DNA of 64,000 nt from Paenibacillus_AQ nitricinens (GTDB lineage Bacteria; Bacillota; Bacilli; Paenibacillales; Paenibacillaceae). Position numbers and translations under genes: made by a program. Location of the stretch: positions 868,001-932,000 of the forward strand of contig NZ_CP183948.1 in the NCBI RefSeq assembly GCF_052056485.1. The letters are read 5' to 3'. The notes beneath the pieces were generated by a model. It did no database searches, had not been told where the DNA came from, and worked only from the letters and a program-made list of their open reading frames with translations. Positions 51,883-61,048 of the stretch are shown in pieces. Every line of letters begins with the position of its first letter. The stretch's first letter is position 1.

Positions 51883-52772
51883 TGAAGGATAGCTTTTCTA
51901 CCTTTCATCCGTTTGTGAATTTTCTATATTTTGTCGTTGTATTGCTGTTTAGCATGGTGTTCATGCATCCCATATTTCAGGTGATCGCCCTCATTAGTGC
52001 AGTAATCTACTCCTTTATGTTAAAAGGAAAGAAAGCCGTTCGATTTAATCTGCTGTACATGGTTCCTTTTCTACTATTTATGGCGATTATGAACCCTGTT
52101 TTTAATCATCAAGGGGTAACGATCTTGTTCTATTTGAACAATGGAAATCCCATTACGAAGGAATCCATTCTTTATGGCGTAGCAGCGGCGTGCATGTTTG
52201 TGACGGTAATTATCTGGTTCTCCTGTTATAACGTCGTGATGACCTCGGATAAGTTTATTTATATATTCGGAAAAATACTGCCGGCACTGTCGTTGATTTT
52301 TTCGATGGTGCTTCGTTTTGTTCCTAGATATTTAGCGCAAATCAAGGTGATTTCGAATGCCCAAAAATGCATAGGCCGGGATGTTACACAGGGAAATCTC
52401 CTCGCTCGAGCGCGCAATGGGATTACGATCCTATCGATAATGACCACCTGGGCTCTGGAAAATGCGATTGAGACGGCGGATTCCATGAAGTCAAGAGGAT
52501 ATGGATTGCCTGGACGTACAAGCTTTTCAATCTTCCGTCTAGATGCCCGGGACAAAGTAGCTCTCTTGATCATGACAGGCTTAATTGCGATGGTAGCCAT
52601 CGGTGCAGCGATGGGTGAGAACACGATGAGATATTATCCGTCGATTAAAGCGAGCGCAATTACACCTTTTAGTATCCTTGTATATATCGCTTATTTTGCG
52701 CTATGTATGATCCCTGTGCTCATCAATATGGTGGAGGCAATGAAATGGAAATCTATCGAATCGAAGAACTAA
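51882..52772 (+). CDS. ECF transporter T component (EcfT/CbiQ family)
   Basis: A 296-residue membrane protein with about five to six transmembrane helices and the coupling helix motif TADSMKSRGYGLPGR (Ser204-Arg205-Gly206), which binds the ATPase subunits in energy-coupling-factor transporters. It starts at the ATG overlapping the preceding stop, and its own end overlaps the ATPase gene by 28 bases. All three ECF parts follow each other here, so this is a dedicated transporter rather than one sharing a common module. The riboswitch indicates cobalamin as substrate. Confidence 0.9.
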   Translation: MKDSFSTFHPFVNFLYFVVVLLFSMVFMHPIFQVIALISAVIYSFMLKGKKAVRFNLLYMVPFLLFMAIMNPVFNHQGVTILFYLNNGNPITKESILYGVAAACMFVTVIIWFSCYNVVMTSDKFIYIFGKILPALSLIFSMVLRFVPRYLAQIKVISNAQKCIGRDVTQGNLLARARNGITILSIMTTWALENAIETADSMKSRGYGLPGRTSFSIFRLDARDKVALLIMTGLIAMVAIGAAMGENTMRYYPSIKASAITPFSILVYIAYFALCMIPVLINMVEAMKWKSIESKN

Positions 52773-54415
52773 GCTTTGCTTTTCCTGAACAAGAGCAGAT
52801 GGCTCTTTCGAATATCAATCTTTCGATTGCAAGCGGAGACTTTATTACTGTGTGTGGAAAGTCAGGCTGCGGCAAAAGTACCTTACTAAGACAACTGAAA
52901 ACAATCCTAACCCCACATGGCAAACGCCAAGGGGCGATTTATTATAAGGGTCAACCTGTAGAGGAGATCGATCAACGGACACAGGCAGCAGAAATCGGTT
53001 ATGTACTCCAAAGTCCCGACAATCAAATTGTGACGGACAAGGTGTGGCATGAGCTGGCTTTTGGTCTTGAAAGCTTAGGTTATGACAATTCTACGATTCG
53101 TTTGCGCGTGGCTGAGATGGCGAGCTTTTTCGGAATTCAGACCTGGTTCCATAAAAGTGTGACTGAGCTATCGGGTGGCCAGAAGCAGTTACTCAATTTA
53201 GCTGCGATTATGGCTATGCATCCCTCGGTTCTAATCCTTGATGAGCCTACCTCTCAGCTAGATCCTATCGCGGCTTCCGATTTTTTGGAGACGGTCAAAA
53301 AGATAAATCGCGAGCTTGGCACAACCGTTATCATGACCGAGCATCGTCTAGAGGATGTTCTTCCGCTCACAGATCGGCTGATTGTGCTGAATGAGGGCGT
53401 TGTGATTGCAGATGATACCCCGCAAAAGGTAGGCGAAGCTTTAAGCAAGCTGAACCATCCAATGTTTCTGTCCATGCCCTCACCCATGCAAATTTACGCA
53501 GGCGTAGAGAATGACTTAGCATGGCCTGTTACAGTGAAGGAAGGACGCCAATGGCTGGATGCTTTTCTAGAGGATAAGACACCTGCAACGATGGTAGTAG
53601 CTCAGTCAAGCTCGAAAGTGGACGGCCCTGTAGTCATAAAGTTCAAGGATGTATGGTTTAAATATGATAAAAATGGACCGGATATCATCAAAGATTTGTC
53701 GTTTGAAGTAAAGCAAGGGCAGTTCTATTGCATTGTTGGTGGGAATGGAACGGGGAAGACATCGACGCTGTCACTTATGAGCGGCATCCTTCAGCCCTAT
53801 CGAGGGAAGGTTCTAATCGGCGGGAAAAACCCAGCGAAAATAAATGCCAAAGAATTGTTTACTAACAATCTGGGCATCCTTCCGCAAAATCCGCAAACGT
53901 TATTTGTGAAAAAAACAGTCGAACTAGATTTATACGAAATGTTATCTCAGCTTCCTTTAACGAAGGAAGAAAAGGTGGCTAAAGTTGAGGCCGTGGTTAA
54001 GTTCGCAGAACTGGAACATCTTCTCTCGATGCATCCGTATGATCTTAGCGGGGGAGAACAGCAACGTGCGGCGCTGGCTAAAGTGCTTTTGTTAGAACCG
54101 AAGATTCTGCTGCTGGATGAACCGACTAAGGGACTGGATGGACCTTTTAAAGAGAAATTAGCTTTATTTCTACAGAAGCTTAATGCCGAAGGTATTACCA
54201 TCGTAATGGTTTCGCATGACGTTGAATTTTGTGCCAAGTACGCCGAGGTCTGCGCGATGTTTTTTGATGGAAGCATCATCACTACGAATGAAGCCCAGAA
54301 GTTTTTTGCGGGAAACAGCTTCTATACGACTGCCGCCAATCGGATGGCGCGTCATGTATGGAGCGAGGGAGTTACGATAGAGGGTGTGATTGATTTATGT
54401 CAACGAAGCAGGTAA
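52745..54415 (+). CDS. ECF transporter ATPase, two fused nucleotide-binding domains
   Basis: A 556-residue protein that carries both ATPase halves of an ECF transporter. The first domain has Walker A GKSGCGKST (38-46), signature LSGGQ (142-146) and Walker B LILDEP (Asp166-Glu167). The second has GGNGTGKT (332-339), LSGGE (434-438) and LLLDEP (Asp458-Glu459). Both look catalytically intact. ATG 52745 was chosen for GGAGG six bases ahead; the frame is open 14 codons upstream inside ecfT. It overlaps T and S genes at its two ends, which indicates tight translational coupling. It drives uptake by ATP hydrolysis on the cytosolic side. Confidence 0.93.
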   Translation: MEIYRIEELSFAFPEQEQMALSNINLSIASGDFITVCGKSGCGKSTLLRQLKTILTPHGKRQGAIYYKGQPVEEIDQRTQAAEIGYVLQSPDNQIVTDKVWHELAFGLESLGYDNSTIRLRVAEMASFFGIQTWFHKSVTELSGGQKQLLNLAAIMAMHPSVLILDEPTSQLDPIAASDFLETVKKINRELGTTVIMTEHRLEDVLPLTDRLIVLNEGVVIADDTPQKVGEALSKLNHPMFLSMPSPMQIYAGVENDLAWPVTVKEGRQWLDAFLEDKTPATMVVAQSSSKVDGPVVIKFKDVWFKYDKNGPDIIKDLSFEVKQGQFYCIVGGNGTGKTSTLSLMSGILQPYRGKVLIGGKNPAKINAKELFTNNLGILPQNPQTLFVKKTVELDLYEMLSQLPLTKEEKVAKVEAVVKFAELEHLLSMHPYDLSGGEQQRAALAKVLLLEPKILLLDEPTKGLDGPFKEKLALFLQKLNAEGITIVMVSHDVEFCAKYAEVCAMFFDGSIITTNEAQKFFAGNSFYTTAANRMARHVWSEGVTIEGVIDLCQRSR

Positions 54416-55125
54416 CGGGTCGTCGTTTGAGTCGTCGAACTTTATTAGCAGCACTGCTAATTTTTATAGTTATTCCAGCTACAATTTTGTTAGGTATTTT
54501 TGTCCTAGACGATCGCAAATATTACTTTATCAGTCTATTGATCGTCCTCTATACGATGATTCCGTTTGCGCTAGTGTTCGAGAATCGGAAGCCTCAGGCG
54601 AGGGAACTCATCGTCATAGCGGTGTTAGCAGCCATTGCTGTTGCTGGTCGCGCAGCCTTTTTCATGTTGCCGCAGTTTAAGCCGGTTGTTGCCATTGTCA
54701 TCATCGCAGGGGTGAGTTTGGGAGCTGAGGCAGGATTTCTGGTCGGTGCTGTTGCGGGCTTTGTCTCCAATTTCTTTTTTGGGCAGGGACCATGGACGCC
54801 TTGGCAAATGTTTTGTTTTGGCATCATTGGCTTCCTGGCGGGCATTTTCTTCAAGAAAGGTCTGCTTAAAAAGACCAAACTGTCTCTCTGTATATTCGGA
54901 GGGCTAGCGACGTTCTTGGTATATGGCGGCATTATCAATATAGGCTCGCTGATGATGTTCACGTCTGAGTTCTCATGGTCGGCTTTGATGACAACTTATA
55001 TTTCCGCCTTTTGGTTTGATATGGTGCATGCTATCTCGACGGTGGTGTTCCTCTTTTTCATTGCTAACCCTATGATTGAAAAGTTGGATCGGATAAAAAC
55101 GAAGTATGGGTTGATTGAGCCTTAG
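54397..55125 (+). CDS. ECF transporter S component, probably cobalamin-specific (CbrT-like)
   Basis: A 242-residue membrane protein with about six hydrophobic helices after a basic N-terminus. Characteristic stretches are AVAGRAAFFMLPQFKPV, GVSLGAEAGFLVGAVAGFV and FFFGQGPWTPWQM. These fit the substrate-binding S subunits of ECF transporters, and within them the group that includes the cobalamin-specific CbrT. The gene overlaps the ATPase by 19 bases and is the last of the operon. The riboswitch at its head and the transcobalamin-like partners support vitamin B12 or a corrinoid as ligand. Binding has not been shown for this protein. Confidence 0.85.
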   Translation: MSTKQVTGRRLSRRTLLAALLIFIVIPATILLGIFVLDDRKYYFISLLIVLYTMIPFALVFENRKPQARELIVIAVLAAIAVAGRAAFFMLPQFKPVVAIVIIAGVSLGAEAGFLVGAVAGFVSNFFFGQGPWTPWQMFCFGIIGFLAGIFFKKGLLKKTKLSLCIFGGLATFLVYGGIINIGSLMMFTSEFSWSALMTTYISAFWFDMVHAISTVVFLFFIANPMIEKLDRIKTKYGLIEP

Positions 55126-55245
55126 GTTTTGGAATTGGGCATTTGGCGTTTTAAGTGCTGCGCATTGCGCTGGCGGCCGCTCCGCTTTTCCACAATCAGT
55201 CCGTTCTCTCCGCTGCCATCAGCGCGAACCCCAAAACACAAACCC
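55126..55245 (+). other. GC-rich intergenic stretch
   Basis: No gene is seen from 55126 to 55448. The first part (about 55145-55235) is more GC-rich than the rest and contains GCGCTGGCGGCCGCTCCGC. It may be a dispersed intergenic repeat, which cannot be tested with one copy. Two hairpin terminators follow. Confidence 0.3.
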
Positions 55246-55286
55246 AAAACCGAAGGAAGGCTCAAAGAACCCCCCTTCGGTTTTTA
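55246..55286 (+). terminator. Intrinsic terminator after the cobalamin operon
   Basis: AAAACCGAAGG pairs with CCTTCGGTTTT and ends in T5. The right arm can alternatively pair with the following CCGAAGGGGG, so two exclusive hairpins are possible. Confidence 0.75.
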
Positions 55287-55363
55287 GCCGAAGGGGGGCG
55301 GCAGTACCTAGTGGCTGGAGCTTTGGCCACTATTAGATATTACAATCAGTTGCAGATCTAGTA

Positions 55364-55398
55364 GCGATGCTCCGGTCTACCGGTATCGCCTGTTTTTT
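55364..55398 (+). terminator. Second hairpin with T run downstream of the cobalamin operon
   Basis: GCGAT..CCGG and CCGG..ATCGC form a bulged stem with TCTA loop, followed by CTGTTTTTT. It would act as a backup terminator on the plus strand. Confidence 0.5.
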
Positions 55399-55448
55399 GA
55401 TTCTATGATATTTAAAAGATGTTAGCTTAGTGAGCCTCGTTAGGGTTG

Positions 55449-56831
55449 CTATTCTTGGCTCTTTCGGCTGGGAGCAGACGGAGAGACGGGTAAACTAACG
55501 ATAATCGTCGTTCCTTCTCCAACCGCACCATCTATCTCTATCCTTCCCTGATGCAGAGAGACGATTTTTTTAACGATCGCAAGTCCGAGGCCATTGCCAT
55601 TGTTGTTTCCGTTCCGCGATTTGTCTATTTTATAAAATCTTTGGAATACAGCCTTGAACTCTTCCGGGGACATCCCGATTCCATTATCGCTGATGGTGAC
55701 GGATACTTCTGCTGCACGACTATCTATACTGATGCGAATATTCCCGCCTTCCGGTGTGAATTTGATGCTGTTGCTGAGCAAATTCATCCATACTTGCTTC
55801 AGTTGATCTTCATCACCCTTAATCTTGATCGCTTCCGGCAGTTCAAGGTCGATAACAATGCCTTTGGCTGACCATTGGGGCTCACAGGTCACAACGATGG
55901 TTCTAATCTGCTCGTCAAGATTGAAGGGACTTGCGTTGAAGGGATGATGTTCAGAATCCAGGGAAGCGAGCTTCAGTAAATTATCACTTAGCCTCGATAG
56001 GCGCTCACTCTCCGCAATGATGATATCAAGATACTCGCTGCGTTCCTCCTCCACGATTAAATCATGGTTCAGTAGCGCCTTGGCAAAGCCGGAAATGGAC
56101 GTAAGCGGTGTCTGGATTTCATGAGAAACGTTGGATACGAAATCCTGCCTCATCTGTTCCAACTGCTTCAGCTCCCTTGCCATCTCCACATAGCTCTGTG
56201 TCAATTCCCCGATTTCATCTATTCGGTTCACTTTAAGCTCCACCTCGAAATCACCCTTGCCCAGCCTTTTGGTCGCATTCGTCAGTGCTTTGATCGGCTC
56301 CACCAAATATCTGGCGGCAATAAGAATACATACACTACCCAGTAAAAGCACGAGCAAAAGCACAAATAGCATCATTCGATTGACGATATTTTCGTTCTCA
56401 GCAGAATACTGCAAGAACATCGCACGCCACTCCCCGTCTAACATAAAGGGCATCCCGATAAAAATATCCTTATCGTCCGCGGAGGATCGGTAGAGCTTTC
56501 CTTGTAGGACTTGTTTGACAGCATCGGGGGGGACCATGACAGCTGGACTACCCTTGAGCCCATAAAAGGTATGTTCCCCGGCATGATTGTACAGGTGGAT
56601 AGGGTATGCAGATACCTTAACCATACTATTCAGGAACTCGTCCGTATCTTTAGGTTTGGCGTCATCATAGCGGTGAATGATCTCTTTTCCTACTACGATC
56701 ATTTCATTCTGTCCCTCATAAGTTATTTGTTTCTGAAAGACATACAAACCAATGAAAAAGGAACAGATAAGACTAAAGATAATGATGCCTAGAAACGTGA
56801 GAATGACTCGTACATACAACGTCTTGATCAT
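55449..56831 (-). CDS. Sensor histidine kinase (HAMP-HisKA-HATPase)
   Basis: A 460-residue membrane kinase. Transmembrane segments lie at about residues 8-32 and 160-182 around a short extracellular sensor domain. HAMP follows, then HisKA with phosphoacceptor His237 in VSNVSHEIQTPLTS and HATPase with NLLSNSIKFTPEGG, ISDNGIGM and GNGLGLAIVKKIV. Its first four bases overlap the end of the OmpR-type regulator gene, and both are read on the minus strand. The signal is unknown. The adjacent membrane-bound beta-lactamase-like gene hints at a cell-envelope role. Confidence 0.93.
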   Translation of the reverse strand: MIKTLYVRVILTFLGIIIFSLICSFFIGLYVFQKQITYEGQNEMIVVGKEIIHRYDDAKPKDTDEFLNSMVKVSAYPIHLYNHAGEHTFYGLKGSPAVMVPPDAVKQVLQGKLYRSSADDKDIFIGMPFMLDGEWRAMFLQYSAENENIVNRMMLFVLLLVLLLGSVCILIAARYLVEPIKALTNATKRLGKGDFEVELKVNRIDEIGELTQSYVEMARELKQLEQMRQDFVSNVSHEIQTPLTSISGFAKALLNHDLIVEEERSEYLDIIIAESERLSRLSDNLLKLASLDSEHHPFNASPFNLDEQIRTIVVTCEPQWSAKGIVIDLELPEAIKIKGDEDQLKQVWMNLLSNSIKFTPEGGNIRISIDSRAAEVSVTISDNGIGMSPEEFKAVFQRFYKIDKSRNGNNNGNGLGLAIVKKIVSLHQGRIEIDGAVGEGTTIIVSLPVSPSAPSRKSQE

Positions 56832-57505
56832 GGCGTAAGGATCAGCCGGTATCCCAGACCGCGGGCCGTTTCGATTTGAAATTGCTCGCCCTTGCCGCTG
56901 AATTTCTCCCTCAACCGACTTATGTGCACATCTACAGTCCGGCCGTCTCCTTCATAATTTAATCCCCAGACCTGAAGGATCAACTGTTCTCTTGTGAAGA
57001 TTTGCCCAGGATGGCTGGCCAGCAGAAACAGCAGCTCAAATTCCTTCAAAGGAATTGTGACTGGTTCTTCACCACGCGTGACCTGAAAAGTTCGGCGGTT
57101 GAGAACCACATTGCCCAACTGCACAGACTGGGAAGTAACGACCAGCGAGCGTTTAAGCAAAGCTTTTACTCGCATTACCAGTTCAAGTGGATCAAATGGT
57201 TTTGTTAGATAGTCATCCGTACCAAGCTGAAAACCTTTCACTTTGTGTACGGATTCCGCTTTAGCTGTCACCATGAGGAGGGGGATGTTGGCATCCCAGC
57301 GCCTGATTTCTCTGCACAGATCCCAACCATTAAGTCCTGGCATCATAATATCTAGAATGACGAGATCGACACGCGAATTCTGTATAATGGACAGAGCTTT
57401 GGTACCATCCCTGGCTTCTTTGAGTTCAAAACCTTCTTTTCGCAAAAATAAAGACATTAGCTTTCGGATGTTATCATCATCATCAGCGATAAGTATAGTA
57501 GCCAC
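56828..57505 (-). CDS. OmpR-family response regulator
   Basis: A 225-residue regulator with receiver domain (phosphoacceptor Asp52 in VILDIMMPG) and a C-terminal winged helix (about 130-223; TREQLILQVWGLNYEGDGRTVDVHISRLREK). It precedes and overlaps the kinase gene, the usual order for this class. AGAGGAGGAAAAT lies ahead of the ATG. The gene starts 59 bases after the end of the serine hydrolase gene on the same strand, so it may be in one transcript with it. Confidence 0.94.
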   Translation of the reverse strand: MATILIADDDDNIRKLMSLFLRKEGFELKEARDGTKALSIIQNSRVDLVILDIMMPGLNGWDLCREIRRWDANIPLLMVTAKAESVHKVKGFQLGTDDYLTKPFDPLELVMRVKALLKRSLVVTSQSVQLGNVVLNRRTFQVTRGEEPVTIPLKEFELLFLLASHPGQIFTREQLILQVWGLNYEGDGRTVDVHISRLREKFSGKGEQFQIETARGLGYRLILTP

Positions 57506-57564
57506 GATTTTCCTCCTCTATTAAGCTTTCATTATATCTGAATTGTTCTTAGCAAGTAATGGTG

Positions 57565-59538
57565 TTATCCGAACTGCCAACCCAACAGATTCCAATAGTA
57601 GTAGAACAGAGTCATTGCCACAGCAGAAAGCGTCACTAACGTATAATGCACCCGTTTGAAAGCTGTCCAGTACTTATTCTTCCAAACCAGTATAGCCGAG
57701 ATTAACAGAGCTAAAGTCAGACCCACCAAAATGATTGGCATAACTAAACTGAGAGAAAGCGAAAGACTGATACCGCTGTACTTCTGCATCGTGTCCATGG
57801 ACATAACCACCATGAATATCGTGACGAAAGATAGCAGCGCCCAACCAGCAGTTCCCGTAGACAGTCGGATGGCCCATTTTTCCGGTGGCGTCATCGCCTT
57901 GATCTTGCGTCTGGAAAAGATTAGTCCGAGCAATACAGTGATAAAAATAAACCCAGAGAACCCTAGTACGATAAGCCAAAATTTATTCTGATCCAAGAGA
58001 GGCGTACGCTCCAGCGGCATATCTGGTACCATCCCTAAGATCATATGTGTAACCTTACCGGACTCATTCGTGCGGAAGGCAATTTGTTCGGCACCTCCCT
58101 CGAGTTGGAACATATTCGGACCGACTTCTCTGTACAATTGTTGTTCACTACCACTTCCCAAGGATAGCTTATTATCCTCAACCGAGACATTCAGCTGAGC
58201 GAAAAAATTGAAAAACTTATCAATATCACTGATGTTTCTGCGGGTAAATTGGTAGGATCCTGCGAATTTCTGAATAGATTCATCAGAAGCGATGAATTCA
58301 GGCTGACTCCCATCAGGAGCAGGGTAGTAGCGGTTGAAAAAGGCTTGGATGAGGTCTGATGCGGAATCACCGCCCTCACCGCCGCTGTAGGATACAAAGA
58401 TGCCTACATGCTTGGCAGGCACAAGATACAATCCCGTATTAAACATGGGGTCAGAACCACCATGAGTGATCAGCGTGAGCCCATTGATTTGTTTCTCTGC
58501 GAACCCAAGATCCACTCCCGGCAGACGTTTATCAAATTGAAACGCCGTTGAATGCATTAGTTCTGCCGTCTCGGGTCTCAGAATCTGCTGGTCACCATAG
58601 TTGCCGTTCTGCAGATGGGCGATCATGAAATGTGCCATATCTACTGCTGATACTGTACCCGAGCCGGCAGGACGAAACCCTCCCTCGAAGGTAGGTGTGC
58701 CTGGAATAAAACTACCGTTCTCGCTGTTGTACCCGACAACTTTGTTGGGCATGAATGACTCCGGCAAAGGTTCTACTACAGTCGAATATTTCATGTCGAG
58801 CGGATCAAAAATATATTTCTTTATATAATCATTGTAAGGAACACCGCTAACTTCCTCTACAATTAGACCTGCGAGTGTAGCACCGTAGTTCGAATAAGAA
58901 CTTATCTGTCCGGGTGGTCTTACTCGTGATAACATATGCTTATTGAGTGTTTCCGAGATTGACCCCGGCAATTTGGCAGGGTCTGTAGTGATTTGATAAC
59001 CAACTCCACCTTCTTCGAACCCTGCTGTATGTGTCATCAAATGGCGCATAGTAATCGGCTCAGGATAAGTAGCAGGGATCTTTACTGATTTCAGGTAGGT
59101 ATTAATATCCGTGTCCAGATTAATTTTACCTTGCTCGACCAGTTGCATTACCGCTGTCCAGGTGAATAGCTTTGTCGTCGAAGCGATTCGAAACATGCTG
59201 GTTGTCGGATCAACCGGTGCCGCTTCTTCCAGATTGGAACTGCCATAACCTTTGGCCAAAATAATTTTGTTATCCTTTACGATCGAGATGACCGCTCCCG
59301 GAATTTGCAGCCGATTCATATCTTTTTCCATAATGCCATCAACGAAGGTAGTCAGACTAGCGGTATCATCAAGATTGGCGGGTGCTTCAGTCTGAGCTAT
59401 AGGTAGCACGGTTTGATCCGTCTTGGTCTCGGCCGATGCCTGTTTTCCGGGCAACACCAGACTTGCTCCTAATCCGGCACTAATCACAGCCAATAGGGTT
59501 AGACCAGCGATCAGTCTTTTTTTTATAGATGTTAACAT
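57565..59538 (-). CDS. Membrane-bound serine hydrolase, class C beta-lactamase/PBP4*-like
   Basis: A 657-residue protein. A signal segment (ending near KQASA, about residue 38) is followed by a class C beta-lactamase-fold domain (about 60-390) with SxxK Ser120-Thr-Thr-Lys123, YSN at Tyr215-Asn217 and HGG at His359. The C-terminal part carries about four transmembrane helices after residue 500. Such proteins act on peptidoglycan peptides or D-amino-acid-containing peptides rather than reliably on beta-lactams. The ATG at 59538 was chosen for GCGGAGGA ahead; the frame is open seven codons further upstream. It is upstream of the two-component genes on the same strand. Confidence 0.87.
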   Translation of the reverse strand: MLTSIKKRLIAGLTLLAVISAGLGASLVLPGKQASAETKTDQTVLPIAQTEAPANLDDTASLTTFVDGIMEKDMNRLQIPGAVISIVKDNKIILAKGYGSSNLEEAAPVDPTTSMFRIASTTKLFTWTAVMQLVEQGKINLDTDINTYLKSVKIPATYPEPITMRHLMTHTAGFEEGGVGYQITTDPAKLPGSISETLNKHMLSRVRPPGQISSYSNYGATLAGLIVEEVSGVPYNDYIKKYIFDPLDMKYSTVVEPLPESFMPNKVVGYNSENGSFIPGTPTFEGGFRPAGSGTVSAVDMAHFMIAHLQNGNYGDQQILRPETAELMHSTAFQFDKRLPGVDLGFAEKQINGLTLITHGGSDPMFNTGLYLVPAKHVGIFVSYSGGEGGDSASDLIQAFFNRYYPAPDGSQPEFIASDESIQKFAGSYQFTRRNISDIDKFFNFFAQLNVSVEDNKLSLGSGSEQQLYREVGPNMFQLEGGAEQIAFRTNESGKVTHMILGMVPDMPLERTPLLDQNKFWLIVLGFSGFIFITVLLGLIFSRRKIKAMTPPEKWAIRLSTGTAGWALLSFVTIFMVVMSMDTMQKYSGISLSLSLSLVMPIILVGLTLALLISAILVWKNKYWTAFKRVHYTLVTLSAVAMTLFYYYWNLLGWQFG

Positions 59539-59638
59539 TATTATCCTCCGCATCATCAATTATTGGGCTTGGATGATCATCCACCTAACGCTTATAGAGA
59601 TTATCAGAGTAGTGTGAATGGAACGTTAACAAGACTAT

Positions 59639-59684
59639 AAAAAACAGACTGCCATCCGCCGCCTTTAACGACAGAGGGTAGTCT
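59639..59684 (-). terminator. Intrinsic terminator after the ArsR-MFS operon
   Basis: On the minus strand AGACTACC pairs with GGCAGTCT (one wobble) and runs into six T. It closes the MFS gene. Confidence 0.8.
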
Positions 59685-59755
59685 ATTGTGAAAAAATTAA
59701 AATAAACAGCGGTAGTTTTCTATTAGAATCAGGGAACTCTTCTACATATCCTCAC

Positions 59756-61030
59756 TTATCGTTCAGCTACAACTCCTTGTGACGGAACTTCCACAACGGG
59801 TCGCCTATGGGTGGACTCAAGGGTGGAAAGGTCCCCATCCAGTGCTTTGAGTCCGGGGAGTAGCAAGGCTGCGCTAGCACAGAGCATTGGAAGCAGTCCG
59901 GCGATTATAAAAAGCACAGGTACCCCATAATGCTCGGCAATCGCACCACCGGCAAAAGCACCAAAAGGCTGCAAGCCGCCACCGATCAGAAAGCGAATAG
60001 AATTGACCCTTCCTTGCAGATTGCTCGGAACTAGACGTCCATGGAGTGACGAGCTTAAGGAACCGAAGAAGGGAGCTAACGCTCCAGTAGCAAATACGGC
60101 GGCGAGAGCAAAAGAAAAATTAGGGAATAACCCCCATAAGGTAGTCACTAAACCTATGGTCCCCAGACTGCCAAGCATGACAAATCGCCTTTTTTTTATC
60201 TCCCCGATCATGGAAATCACACTTAGCCCGACTAAGGTTCCCAGCGCCAAAACCGTACTTAGCGTGCCCATCGTTGCCGCATCGCGGTGGAGCACTTCGC
60301 GTACAAAAGGCACCATCATCGTCCAGACGGCAATTGAGCTTAAATTACTGATGGAGGCCATGATCATAATCGTAAGCATTGCAGGAAATTGTTTATAGAA
60401 GGTAAAGCCCTCGGCTATCTCGCGAACGTAAATAGTGATGGAGAAACGACCTGGGGCTGGAGAAGGTTTTGGTAGCTTTTGTAAACATAGCAGGGTAGTT
60501 ATGGCGGCTACGTAACATAACATGTTGATGCTAAGGGCTGGCAGCGCTCCACTGGCAGCGGTCAACGCTCCAGCTAAGGCAGGTCCCAGTAACACTGCTG
60601 CGCTTTTACTGCCATCAATGATAGCAAAAGCCCGCACCAGCTTCCGGCTGTCAGCAACGCCGGGAATAACAGCCATCGCTGTTGGCATGAACAGTGCGGC
60701 GCAGGCACCGCTTAGTCCGGCAGCGACAAACAGATGCCACAGCTGCAGCTGACCCCCTAGACCCATGCCAAGTGGCAGGGCTATAGCCAGCAAGCGAATG
60801 GCTGCCAAGCAGGCCATAAAACGGACCCGGTGCAGCCGATCAGACAACGGTGAACCGAGCAAGCGCAACAGTAGCTCAGGTATGCCAGAGCTGAGCGCGA
60901 GTGCTCCCATCGCTAGCTTAGAACCCGTTAGCTCATAGACGAGCCATTCCATAGCCAGCAAGCCAAAGGCATCCCCAAAAGCGCTTAAAGTAATGGTCGA
61001 GAGAAGACCATAATAGCTGCGTTTTATCAT
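59756..61030 (-). CDS. MFS efflux-type transporter
   Basis: A 424-residue major facilitator with about twelve transmembrane helices. LGSPLSDRLHRVRFM is the loop after helix 2, and the overall pattern resembles the MFS_3/EntS-type exporters. The C-terminal tail is hydrophilic. It begins 18 bases after the ArsR-type regulator, so the two form an operon. The substrate is unknown. Export of a toxic compound sensed by the regulator is the simplest reading. Confidence 0.88.
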   Translation of the reverse strand: MIKRSYYGLLSTITLSAFGDAFGLLAMEWLVYELTGSKLAMGALALSSGIPELLLRLLGSPLSDRLHRVRFMACLAAIRLLAIALPLGMGLGGQLQLWHLFVAAGLSGACAALFMPTAMAVIPGVADSRKLVRAFAIIDGSKSAAVLLGPALAGALTAASGALPALSINMLCYVAAITTLLCLQKLPKPSPAPGRFSITIYVREIAEGFTFYKQFPAMLTIMIMASISNLSSIAVWTMMVPFVREVLHRDAATMGTLSTVLALGTLVGLSVISMIGEIKKRRFVMLGSLGTIGLVTTLWGLFPNFSFALAAVFATGALAPFFGSLSSSLHGRLVPSNLQGRVNSIRFLIGGGLQPFGAFAGGAIAEHYGVPVLFIIAGLLPMLCASAALLLPGLKALDGDLSTLESTHRRPVVEVPSQGVVAER

Positions 61031-61048
61031 AGCTTGGTAGCTCCTTTT

